Shown in pieces: positions 15,001 to 27,000 of a stretch of DNA of 64,000 bases. Source of the stretch: Warburgia ugandensis. Lineage: Eukaryota > Streptophyta > Magnoliopsida > Canellales > Canellaceae. The DNA is taken from positions 57,367,136-57,431,135 of the forward strand of contig CP141136.1 of the NCBI GenBank assembly GCA_035236585.1. The letters are read 5' to 3'. The notes below the pieces were generated by a model, which worked only from the letters and a program-made list of their open reading frames with translations, was not told the DNA's origin and searched no databases. How positions within the stretch are numbered: the first letter of the stretch is position 1; each line of letters opens with the position of its first letter. The translations under genes and the position numbers were made by a program.

Positions 15001-18000
15001 TGCCAACCATACTTTGGGTATTATTTTGGAGTTCTTGATCATAAACTATAGAAATTATTTACATGAGACCAACTACAACAAATTATCCCACAAAATCTAC
15101 TGAAAACTCATCCTTTTGGGCCATATAGTTTACATGTAAATGTGATTGAGACTGGACTTTTTAGACCATCAGAAGGTGACCCACAACCTAACAGATGGGG
15201 CATCCATGGGAATGAATCCAATGAAAGTTCAATAACTTAACCTTTCTTAGCAGCTAGAATGAGGCTTGATTGATCGAAGACCCAGGATCACCTGATCAAG
15301 GTTATATCAACAGCGACAGGATGGAGTTTTGCCCACATGTTAGATTGAATGAGCCTATTTCACCCATATTGCACGCCTGTGACACAAAGGGACTTTCAGA
15401 AGGAGACAACAGCCCACCATCCTTTACTGTTGAGCTAGTGGTATCAAGGGTGGGGATTGGAACTTCGTCCAATAAACTGGAGCACTTACCCTGTGTACAT
15501 ATAGAGACATGGAAGTGTGATTACAAGGAAAAAATATTTGATGATTCCCATCTATATCCCACTGACTACACCTTACAAGCATACATCAGCTAGTACTCCA
15601 CTTGACAGGCGTTATAACAAAATTAACCTGTTTGTTGGTTAGAAGACAGACTACATGATGACCAGATTAACCACCGCTGATGTATTTTAAAAACAAAAGA
15701 TTTAACAAACCTTTTTTGAAATGACTGAACAAAATCCTAACAGGTTCTTGAAATTTTATACAACATACATATTACATAAAAACATGATGTGTACATATTT
15801 AATTTCTAAAAAGGGTAGCCCCGGTGCACGAAGCTCCTGCCTATGCGGGGTCCGCGAAGGGGCGGACCACAAGAGCCTATAGTAGGCAGGTCTTACCTGG
15901 CGTTTTGCAAGAGGCTGATTCCACGCCTTGAACCTGTGACCTCAAGGTCACATGACGACCACTTTTACTGTTGCGCCAAGGCTCCCCTCTACATATTTAA
16001 TTTCTAAAGATGGTAAATAACAGCAAACATTTAACAAACTCATCAGCCTCTCATTTTCCTTCACCCCAAATGTTTTCTCTCTTTCCCAATTTCTTACTTT
16101 TTTCAGTACGTTTTATCTGAATCTAGAAATGAGAATGTTTTTATCTCCTTCCAAGTTTGAAATGAATTATATAACAACATTAGCAATTTTGACTAAGAGA
16201 ACAGTTATTTTTACTCCCTACTTCGAGAAAATATCTGCACTTACTTTTTCCTCTATTTATATTAAGATCCATTATTGGTCAATTAATTTTAATCTTCCAC
16301 TTATAGTTCACACAGACTAATAATAGCTAGTGAGGAAATATAAGACAGAGAAGGCTGCAAATAACAAACAAAGGATCGTAAGGATATCAGCTCCTTCTAA
16401 CAATACCCTTGTAACCACTTTGCTTCCGCTGCAATAGGGAGTAATTTACCACTTGAGAGTGATGTCTAGATGAAGTGCAGTCATCCTTTTTCTGCACTGT
16501 TCATGGGTACTATTCATGTGAACCATGAAACATTTTCTTACTATATTGTAGATTTTGGACTATTAGGAGTCTGAAGTAGTTTCAATTTCTGGGTTGTTTC
16601 TTTTAGATTGGGTCTTCTAGAAGTTTTTTACTACTTCAGAAGTTTCCTATTTTAGATTGGAGTCTCTCAAAAATTGTCTTAAGTTACCTATTGCAGTTAG
16701 AAGTCTTTTAGGAAGTTTCTTGTTGCCCAAGTCTTATGTTTTGAGAAATCCATATAATTTAATTGAAATACTGAGAAATTCAGTGAATGATATTGGATAT
16801 TTGGGTTGTTTTTCTTCTTGTTTCTTCTGTAATTTATTTTTCTGGTTTTCTCAGTAAACCATAGTTGAACAAACTCATGGGTTTCAGCTAGAAATCTTTG
16901 GGTGATTTTCTATTGTTGGCAGATGCCTTTTCCCTCTATTTTCTTTCTCTGGATTTTAGAGTTAACTCCTGTATCATGAGCTGTCAGGCCAGATGCCCCT
17001 CAAAAGTACATCCAATTCTATTTTTTATGATGAGATCATTAGTTTCCAAGATAAATTGAGCAGTTCCAGCATCAACTAGTTCAACAAGTGAGTGTTATTA
17101 TTGAAAGGAAGTTTGAAGAAATAAAAGAGAATTGGAAGCATTGTACGGAGGAGTTGAAACGAGAGCTCAAACAAATTTTGTTGTTCATTGCAGGAGATCC
17201 CTTGCCAAGCCTCAAGACCCTCACGATATTGAGAAGGAAAGCCGTGAACAAACATATAGTATTGAAGTTGTGGAGCAAGTTAATGCCAAGAATCAATTTC
17301 AGCACTATGATCAACCACCAAAACATCTAATCAAGTGCATAGATCAAGCACCACAAGCCAACAAAGAGGAATATGATCAACATCTTCATTTGTTTACTTT
17401 TGAAGTTGGTTACAACATGTGGGTGTATCTTCCAACAGAAAGATAAACTACAAGAAAACATCATATGCTAAAGCAGTATTCGTCCTTAAGAAATTCTCGG
17501 AAAAGTCAATGAAAATTCATACAAAGTGAAACAAGAACCAGATCTGTGCATCAATGGTGCATACAATACAATAAGTAGCCAGTGGATTTGACCATAAATA
17601 CTACATGCGATTGGAGCATCTTTCACCAAATAATGAAGGGAAAACAACATCAAGAACTCGAGGACGAGTTAATTTCAAGAGGAGGTGAATGAAACATAGG
17701 GATTTTCTTATTATTTTAGAGTTTTGGAATATTAGGAGTCCAAAGTACTTTCTATTTCTAGGTTTTCTGCTTTAGATTGGGTCTTTTAGAAGTTGTTTAC
17801 TGCTTTACAAGTTTTATATTTTAAATTGGAGTCTTTCAAAAAAAGTTTTAAACTATCTATTGCAAATCTTTTAGAAAGTTTCTTGTTGCTCAAGTCTTAT
17901 GTTTTGAGAAGTCTATAACACAATTGAATTCTAGAGAAAATCAGTGATTAATATTGGATATTGGAATTGTTTTTCTTCTTTCCATTTCTTCTGTTATTTC

Positions 18001-21000
18001 TTTTATTCCGGTTTTCTCCATAAACCAAGGTTGGACAAACTCATGGCTTTCAGCAGGTAGCTTTGGGTGATCTTCTGTTGTTGAGAGATACCCTTTAAAC
18101 TCTATTTTCTTCCCTGGAATTTAGAGTTAGCTCCTGCATCACCAAGACACCCTTGCAAAAGTGTAAAATCTCCTCTATGGATGTAGTGGAGATGGGTACT
18201 CTTAGAATAATTAGATGTCAAAGCCCTAAAGGTGACTTGAGAATACAAAAGACATTAGTAAAGTAAAGCACCAAAAGAAACGTCAACATAAATTATTTTC
18301 TTTTCTTTCTAAACATGGAAAGAAAATGAGTATATCTACCATGAGAAGAGATGGAGAACCTACTTCATCTCTGTAAGTGAGAAGTTCCCTTCCCGAATGC
18401 AGGTCCTGGCGAATGTACAAAGTGCATCACTGTTAGAGGCCACATACCTGCCAGACATAGCCACCGGTTGGCTGACACTCTTCTTCCCATTTAGGGGGTT
18501 TGATCCAGAAGTCAGAAGGAATGGAACCACTAGAGACTGATCTGCAATTCATGCTTGGGGAAGGAAGGCTGACTTTGGAAGCTGACCACAAAACTATTTC
18601 TGGTATTCTAGGTTGGTCCTCATAAAAGTCGGTAATCTATTCTTAATACAGATGAAAATTAGTGGCCAACTCAGTATCTTTTGGAAAAGGCTAGTTTCTA
18701 TCGGTGAACTTCAAACCTCAGATGCACTTTTGTTTGGCCAAAAACAAGACAAGACACCTACTATGATAGGCCAATGATGTACAAAGTACAAACATTCAGG
18801 TTCAGCTTTGCTGCAACAAATGTGGTTTTGTACGAACACGTACAAGCACCGCCATACGTATAAATACAAAAAGAATCAGGAATGATATCAAAGAGCATTT
18901 GCTTTCATACTTAATTCATCTTTCAATTTGGATTTTAACAATTGCTATACAACTCCAACAAATAAATGGATCTTCAAGAAGTGTTGGTGGTAAGTAAAGA
19001 AAGAAGTGGTGACAAACTGGCAATACCAGCTCCATTTGTACAATACAAGGAGCGACAAATCAGAACTCTTTCCATTGCTCTGTTAAAGGACTAATAGGAT
19101 CTTAAGAATGAAACAAATGTGCCAGTGATGCAATTAGATATAGCTCTATAACCAGTGATGCGATACTAAATAGAACATTAACTGGTCAAGACATTCAAAC
19201 AGAAGCCATTCCATGAAAAATTAAAATAAACAATTCTCAACACACATGCATTATTTCATAAGAATGAATTTTAAGAGGTAGAAAAGAAAAACATTTTTTA
19301 AGGAAAAATAGTTAAAATCCCAAATTGAGCAAAGAGGAAAACAGAGACATTCCTAACTTACAATTTCACAAGAGATTTCTGACCTATCCCTGAAGGCACA
19401 GTACCTCCCAAGGAATTAGAACTTAAGTTCCTGCAAAGAAAATGTACAAGCCAATTTAAATATCTCCCGCTGCAATGAAGAATTGAAATGGAAAAGAAGC
19501 TAGAAATTACCAAATATAGAGAGAAAAGTAAAATTTTTGCTTGGCACAAAGAAACAAATGAATCAACAATATATCACCCATAATCTGGAGAAATGTTTAA
19601 CCACTAAGATCATAACATCAGAAAGCAGGTAAGACAAAAAGCAGAAAACATTTAAATGTCAAATTAGAAAACATATACCCCGTTGGTGATCTCATTTATT
19701 ATACTATGATTTTCATTTTAGTTTCTTAAGATGAATCCTAAATACTATTTAGTTTTTGCAAATTTCTAAGACCACAAAATCATTATGAAACCTGTATATT
19801 TTCCACAGAAGTAAGAGATAGAAAAGCTGAGTGGGCCACTAGAAATGGTTCCAAAAGCAGAAGCTACAGATTGGGCATCTTTGTGCATGAGTGTGTGTGG
19901 AAGCGCTTGCGTGTGCATGCCTATCTGAGTCTACGTGCATATATTTATATGTATAAATATAGCATCCTTACATGTAGAGATGTACACACATGCATGTGTA
20001 TTATCAAACCATTAACTATGTATGGCACTTACACCAACAAGTTGGACTGTATGTGCAGAAAATAACTAAAACCAAGGAAAAATGGTAACCAATATGCTCA
20101 AATGTTATAGCATCAGAAAAAATACATTTGTCCGGAAGTAAATAGGAGATTTTGAAACTGAAAGTGTACTAGGTCAACACAGCAAAAAGGCAACATAACA
20201 ATTAGTATAGTGATGGAGGAAATGCGTGGCTCATATATGAATTGAAAACAGAAAAGGAACAGAACATTTGATGTATTTGATGAAAGAAGGAATATCAAAC
20301 AAAAACAAAAGGCAGTTTTGAAAGATGAAAAGCTTGAACAAGAATGGGACATGTGCTTGAGCAGATAAAGACCATAAGAAAATGAAGAAATCATAACAAG
20401 TAGAAAGGAAAAGAGAAAAAAGGTAAAATTTCCCCAACTGTTCCAATAAATAACAAAAAAGGTTGTGACTCATGTAAACCAGGTTTTCTAAGATGAGAAT
20501 GAGTTAATATCCAAAAGAGGAAACAAAGGCACACTTGTTAGTCAAGGACTGAGGAACTCCCCACAGTGCAGAATGATTGTCATGGAACTCCAACACATGT
20601 GGATATGCATTTAAAGAACCAAATACATCAAGGTGCAAAGGAGATAATAAGCACTCAATAATTTTATCCATCAGAACAAAAAGGAAAGAGACACTAATCG
20701 TCATCAACTACAGAATCATTTGCATCAATATATCATGATTCTGATGAAACAACTCAAAGAATAAATGAGAAAGAATTTAAAAGTGTACAACAACTGATAC
20801 TTACAGGCTTACCAAGTTTGTCAGAAGGCCTATTTGGTCACTGATATACCCTTTCAAGCCTTGACTTGCAAGATCCCTGTTGAGGTAAGAAATGTGTTAT
20901 TTGGAAAGATATATATGTAGCAGCCTTTGATGCAACAACAAATTCCTTAACTGATAAAGCAGATGTATTTCAACGGAAGCGCCAAAATTAACAGGAATTA

Positions 21001-24000
21001 AGGTTTTCTTCGGAAACTATACATGTATCCCAACTAGATGAGATGCTAAGAAGATCAGCCTCCAAGAAACTTCATAATGTTAAACCTAAGTTAATCCATG
21101 CTATTGAGGCTTCCCTACAGATTTCAAAGCCAGTGGATTCATGGACTCACTACAACAAAGAGAGCTTTCTCACTTAGAATAGGTTCTCAGCTCAATCTCC
21201 AATTAAGATACTCATCTGGACAAAGCAATAAGAGCAAAAGATTTTATCAGCTGATCTGGATCATCATACACTCATAAAAAAAGGGCAGCCCAGTGCACGA
21301 AGCTCCCACCTATGCGGGGTCCGGGGAAGGGGCAGACCACAAGGGTCTATAGTACACAGCCTTACATTGCATTTTTGCAAGAGGCTATTTCCACGCCTAA
21401 AACCCGTGACCTCAATGTCACACAATGACAACTTTTACCGTTGTGCCAAGCTCCCTTTCATCATCATACACTCATACCTCCACTAAATTATACCCTCTAT
21501 TAAGTATTTGAATTCCACTCCAAAGCCCTCTTTTTGTGTTGTCCAAGTTATAAGTTATAACCTGAAAGCTAAGTATAACTTAGGGGAGGGGGGAAAGAGT
21601 ATTTCAACATGGTGGCAAAAAAACTTTTATTCAGCTTGTTGAAGTGAGATCAAAGGTGAAAAGGCTACATCATGATGGAAATAACAGAAGCCAAGAATCA
21701 AGAGTGGTTCGGTGAGTGCCCTAAGGGAAAAATTCCGCTTGGAGCTGGCACGAGCTCTTGCAGATAGTAACTACATTGAGAAGGGAGATAATGATGCTAA
21801 GACTCCTAAGATTTTCCATTTGGAGAACTGTTTAACCCCACCTTCTACCTCATCATCTGCAGCCTCACCTTCCTGGTGCTAGACTACAGTGATGATGTCA
21901 TCTTCCTCCAGTTCAGTGTATGCCACCTGGTCCTCTTCAATTGGGTTCAAGAGGCAGGCAATTGACATTGGATTGCAGACTGGAAGCTCATTCAGAGCAA
22001 GCCTCAAAGCATCCTCCACACCTGCTCCTTGGCATCCATCACAGCGTCCTGGGCCTGATCTGTGCACGCCTGGATTCTTTCTCCCATCTCAAACAGCCTC
22101 ACACACCAGCACATGGACAAGCAGTTTCTGATGGTTTGCACAGAAATCTCATCCCATGCAGCATGCACCAGTGCATGGCCATAAACCAGTCCAACTTTTA
22201 CATCTTGGTCTCACTACACTCAATAGCATTTTAGAGGTGGCATAAGTGTATCCTCCATTAAGTTATATCCTCTCTTAAGTGATTGGTCAGGGCTAAAAGC
22301 AGTATTATAACTTGGAGGAGGTACGAGTGTACTGTCAGATCTACAGGTAAAAAGGGCAGCCCTGGTGCACGAAGCTCCATCCTATGCGGGGTCCGGGGAA
22401 GGGGTGGGCCACAATGGCCTAAAGTAGGCAGCCTTACCTTACATTTTTGCAAGAGGCTGATTCCACGCCTTGAACCCGTGACCTCAAGGTCACATGATGA
22501 CAACTGTCAGATCTACAGGTGCTCACCTCAAAAGATATGAAAATGTTCTCTAGAGTCAGCACATTCTCTCTATAGCCCACAGACTAAAACTGTCTGAAAG
22601 GAACTACAATTAGAGATACTATAATTCAACATTGAACGAAACACACTCTGGAATTAGTAATTTGTCTCTCCAGGTTTCAACTTTTGCAAGTAAATCAGGG
22701 ACAGAAAACAGAAGATTTTCTAACATGTTGGAACCACATAAAGTGGCTAGAAATAGCATCATTTTTGTCAAGGGCTTCATAAATATCTAAGTGATACCAC
22801 AATCAGCCTACGGCAATTGAATGGCATTGCAAGAATCATCTCAACAAAATGGATAAAGGGGAGGGTCGAAAGTATCTCAAGACCAGTTGAGGGCAAAGAA
22901 TCCAGTCTTCTTCAAGTCTTTAATCCTAATAGAACCAAAGTAAGCAACAAGAGGAATAAAGGGAGCTTTCTAACTTGCAATAAGTTCTCTACGCAATTCT
23001 CCAATATGGTACTCATGTGGACAAAGCAACAAGAGCAAATCACTTTATAAATGATAAAAGAATCAGTTCTCCGAATCATTATACTGTCATATCCATGTCC
23101 ATTCACCTCAAAACAAATGAAAGAGCAACCAACAAGAAGATTGAATCAGAAACATCAACCATTTCTTGTGTTGTCCAAGCATATTAACCCCAGAATCAGC
23201 AACTTTCTTTCTATAGCTCACAGACAAAAATTCTCTGAAAGAAACTAAAACCAAAATATAAACATATCAATAACTCATCATTACGGAACTCCAGAATTCG
23301 TAACTCATCTCTCCAGGTTTCACCTTTTGCAAGCAAATAAGGACAGAACAGAAGATTTTCTAAAATGTTGGAATGAGACAAAGTGGCTAGAAATAATGCC
23401 ATTTGCATTAAGGGTGTCATAAAGAACTGAGTACCACAATGAGCCTTCTTCAACTGAATGACGTTGCTAGAATCACCACAACAATGTGGATAATGAGTAG
23501 GTCAGACAATGTCTCAACACTAGTAGAGGGCAAAGAATCCAGTCTCCTTTGAATCTTTAATCCTAATAGAACTAGAATAAGCAATCAATGTTGATCTCAA
23601 CTTGTTCCCTAATGACCCGCTAACAAGAGACAGGCCAGGATTGCCAATGTTAGAAATGTCAGAGTTGAGTTTGAAAGCACCCACAAACAGGTGCCACTTC
23701 AGTTTCAGAGGGTCCTTATTGATAGAAATTCACAGAATAACCAAGAATAAGCATTAATGCTAATACAACATATAGAATTTGAGAAGTTATGAAGGATTCT
23801 AGAATTCCTTCCTGTTCAAACAATTCAAATACAGCAGGAAAGAGTAATCTCTGAAGGTATCTACCATGATTGCACCCAAGATAAAGTCTCCAAAGTTCCA
23901 TCAGTTGCAAAACCAACATAGCATAACCAAACACATGTAAAATTTTGAATAAATGGAAGAAGCTTCAAAGCCATCATCTGTCATTGCAGTAGAAAACGTT

Positions 24001-27000
24001 TCACAAAATCCAAGCTATTGTAACACATAGAACAACTATCACAATGGTTAGCTGCCCATGAATTAAATCATCCATGATCAACATTTTATTTAAGCATGTA
24101 AACGAACAGAATGTGGGAGACCTGCATGGAGCAGCAATCACACATGACCAGTAGGGAAGGTGCAATACAACCATCAGAGGTGGCTAGTCATGAGTACATA
24201 ACAGACTGTATTCTCTTTATCAACTATACGATAACTGATCTCCACATTGTTACATCCATGGGATAGATGCAAAAACAGCCTCCTCTTGAAAGAAGCCTAA
24301 CAAAGGGCCCCCTTTCTAGAGAGACTCCTGAAAAGAGTTTGAAACTTTGAATATAAAAGATTCATATAACAGAGGTCTCTCATACAAGGACCATTAAAAG
24401 GAGACAAGATGTCTACAAGATTCAAGGGGTCCCTCTTCTGGGAGGACTCTAACAGGAGTCAAGATATCAAAGTCTCCACAGTTAAAGGAGTCCCTCTTCC
24501 ATGAAGATTCTGAGAAGACAACAAGTTATGAAGAAAACAGTCACTCCACCAGGACTCATAGAAAGAGTCCGGGTATAAAATTGCTACTCACAGGCGCTGA
24601 GTTCTTGAAGGATAAAAACAAGTCAACAGGTCAAAGTCTTTGTGTTTCGGAGAGTTCGTCTTCCAGGAGGGTTGGTAGAAGGATCTCCAGCAATAAAAAG
24701 GTCTACAACTGAAGGAACTGTTCTTTCAGGAGCATCTTGGAAGGGTTAATATTCAAAGTGTCTATGACTAAAAAGTTCCCCCCACATGGAATTCCACAAC
24801 AAGTTTTGGCTCAAAGAATCTAACGTAGGGGTCTCCTGTATGGGGTTTAGACAAAAGGAAAAAGGAAGAGGAGCTCTTATTATAACTCTGATGTGAACAT
24901 TTCAAATCTTCCCAGCAGAAAGTGAATGCCTTCCTACCTTCAAAGCAAAAAGTTCAGTTCAGGCCCTCCGAATCTTTAAAAAGCTTGAGATATAGAACAA
25001 CTACATGTCATTTTTCTTTTGTTATTTCACAGTGCTATTCAAACTATAAGGAAAATCTTGATAAATACTGTGTTACTTTTCCATTGAAAAATTTTCAGTG
25101 AAGGTTCCAAATCTTGAAGTGCAAAATTCCAATAAATTAGTAAATCCACTCTTTAGAAAGAGGGAATTTTGATTTCCAAGTTTTCATGTATCTTCTTGCA
25201 TACACAATTTGCTGCAATATTAAAACGTAATGGATAACATGAGAAAGGGTCAGTTCTAGGGCAAAGCAAAACCAAGAGATATGGCAATTGATTTTTCCTT
25301 CATTCATGCTCTACAGGATTGCATTACGTATGGAACATTAAGTCCCTTACACAAGCCTAGAAACTGGATCTAACTGTAAGTAAGTTGATTCTTGACTACC
25401 AAAAAATACCCTTAAGTGGAGTATGTTAGCTAAGTTCTTGCATTAGACGATGAAGAAAAATATCTGTTATTTGTTGAATCCACAAATCTATTTATGCCAC
25501 AAATCTTTGTACGCCTCTATGCTAAATACAGGATGAATGTTATTGTTGCTGGTCTAAGAAATAAGGCGATGTAAGGCTGATTCGATTAAGATTGCCTTTC
25601 TAAGAAGCGTTCACATCTTTCGCAATATTTATGGGCATCCTTAAAACTGACTAGTCATAACAAGGTAGAAAATTCTCTAGAAACAAGTGAGAATGGAATA
25701 TTACACAAATGATATGAGAATATTAACAGTGTAACCTAAACAAAAGTAAACCACCAGAGGAGTACACTGGTAGATGAGCTAATTTCTAGAAATTAGATTT
25801 CTTAGAAGAATTAGTCAAGTCTATCACAAATTGAGAATAAAGAGATGGATGAATTCAGGGATTGCTATAACAGAACACACAGAGTGAATTCAAAATGGAT
25901 GATAGAAACAATAAAAATACTACCACGTAGGCAAGCCAAAAAATAAGACAGGGTTACTGGAGAATAGTTGGTAAGTGGAGGTCCAATCTGATACTGGAAA
26001 GTAATTTGAGGCCTCAAGCAGTCAACCTAACCCTTATGCAGGCTACAGTTGTCACTCAGTCTGCTACATCTAGCCCAGTTTAACAAACAATACAAGCCAC
26101 ATTAGCTGCCAAGCCCCAGCTAATTAAGTAAAATGTCCAAAAGGTTAGATGTCATTATTTTGTCATATAAGATGAACAGAAAACCTGATTGCATACTAAA
26201 GAAGAGCTATAACACCAAGAGAGTATCTTAACTTGGAAATGGTCCGCATTTATATATACTTTTTTGTTTTAAAATTTAAGCAATAAGAAAGAAAAAAAAA
26301 AAAACTCAACTTAGTAAATGATGCTAGCTGAATCCTGTAAACACTTGTTATTGGAGCTTACAATTGAGTGATAACAAGGCCAGACTTGTCCTCATTATGA
26401 CTGCAGGTAACTCCCTCCCAAGCATCCCAAGTAGTTGGTGCACAGGGATCACCATTCCAACCCATTCTGTCAGGGATCCTGAGTGATTTTTTTAGTGCTC
26501 TCAAAGCAGTTACTGCATCCATATATAGGTATTGATCAACTAACATATCAAGGGAAGCAGATTCATTCTCAAGTAATCATTTTTCTATGATATTTGCATG
26601 AAGAATAAAAATAGGAAGCTCAATAAAATTGGTACCAAAAGAGAAAGGCCAAAAGGTTTCGATCCTCGGTACCTTGAATCGGAACAATTGAAAGATCCAA
26701 AGGAACCATCGCATAGTTCTCAAGACCGCTAATTAAAGGAGCACCAATAACAGGAACAAGCTTCACACTTAAAGGCGTGCTGTTCAAATTCTTAATGGTG
26801 TAGTGCCACTTAAATGCTGCAAAATTCCCAACCACCTTGTATATATCTATCCTACTCACATTCCTCTGGTTGATAAAGATATCAAAAACTCGTTGACCAG
26901 CAGCAGTGATTTTAGGATCGATCTCTGCAAAATGAAACCAAACCATATAGTCCAACCGCGTATCAACAGGGAATTCATACTCCAAATTTCTTTTGCCAAG

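Larger units (their letters stand above)
16526..18141 (+). mobile_element. Internally deleted Ty3/gypsy-type LTR retrotransposon
   Basis: Two direct repeats of 451-452 bp, both beginning TGAAACA and ending at or near TCA, flank only 713 bp. The internal part has a helical N-terminal gag-like stretch (IERKFEEIKENWKHCTEELK near 17100). It passes quickly to FEVGYNMWVYLPTER (about 17400), which resembles the end of a gypsy integrase, and to a SRTRGRVN-type terminus. A polypurine tract (AAGAGGAGG) sits just before the 3' LTR. Protease, reverse transcriptase and most of integrase are missing. It lies in intron 5 of the receptor-like protein gene, opposite to the gene's direction. No clean 5 bp target duplication; ACCA is shared at the ends. 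Confidence 0.82.

Noticed and set aside
15270..15593. 107-codon plus-strand ORF inside intron 5
   Set aside because: No family motif and no splice evidence; region is repeat-rich.
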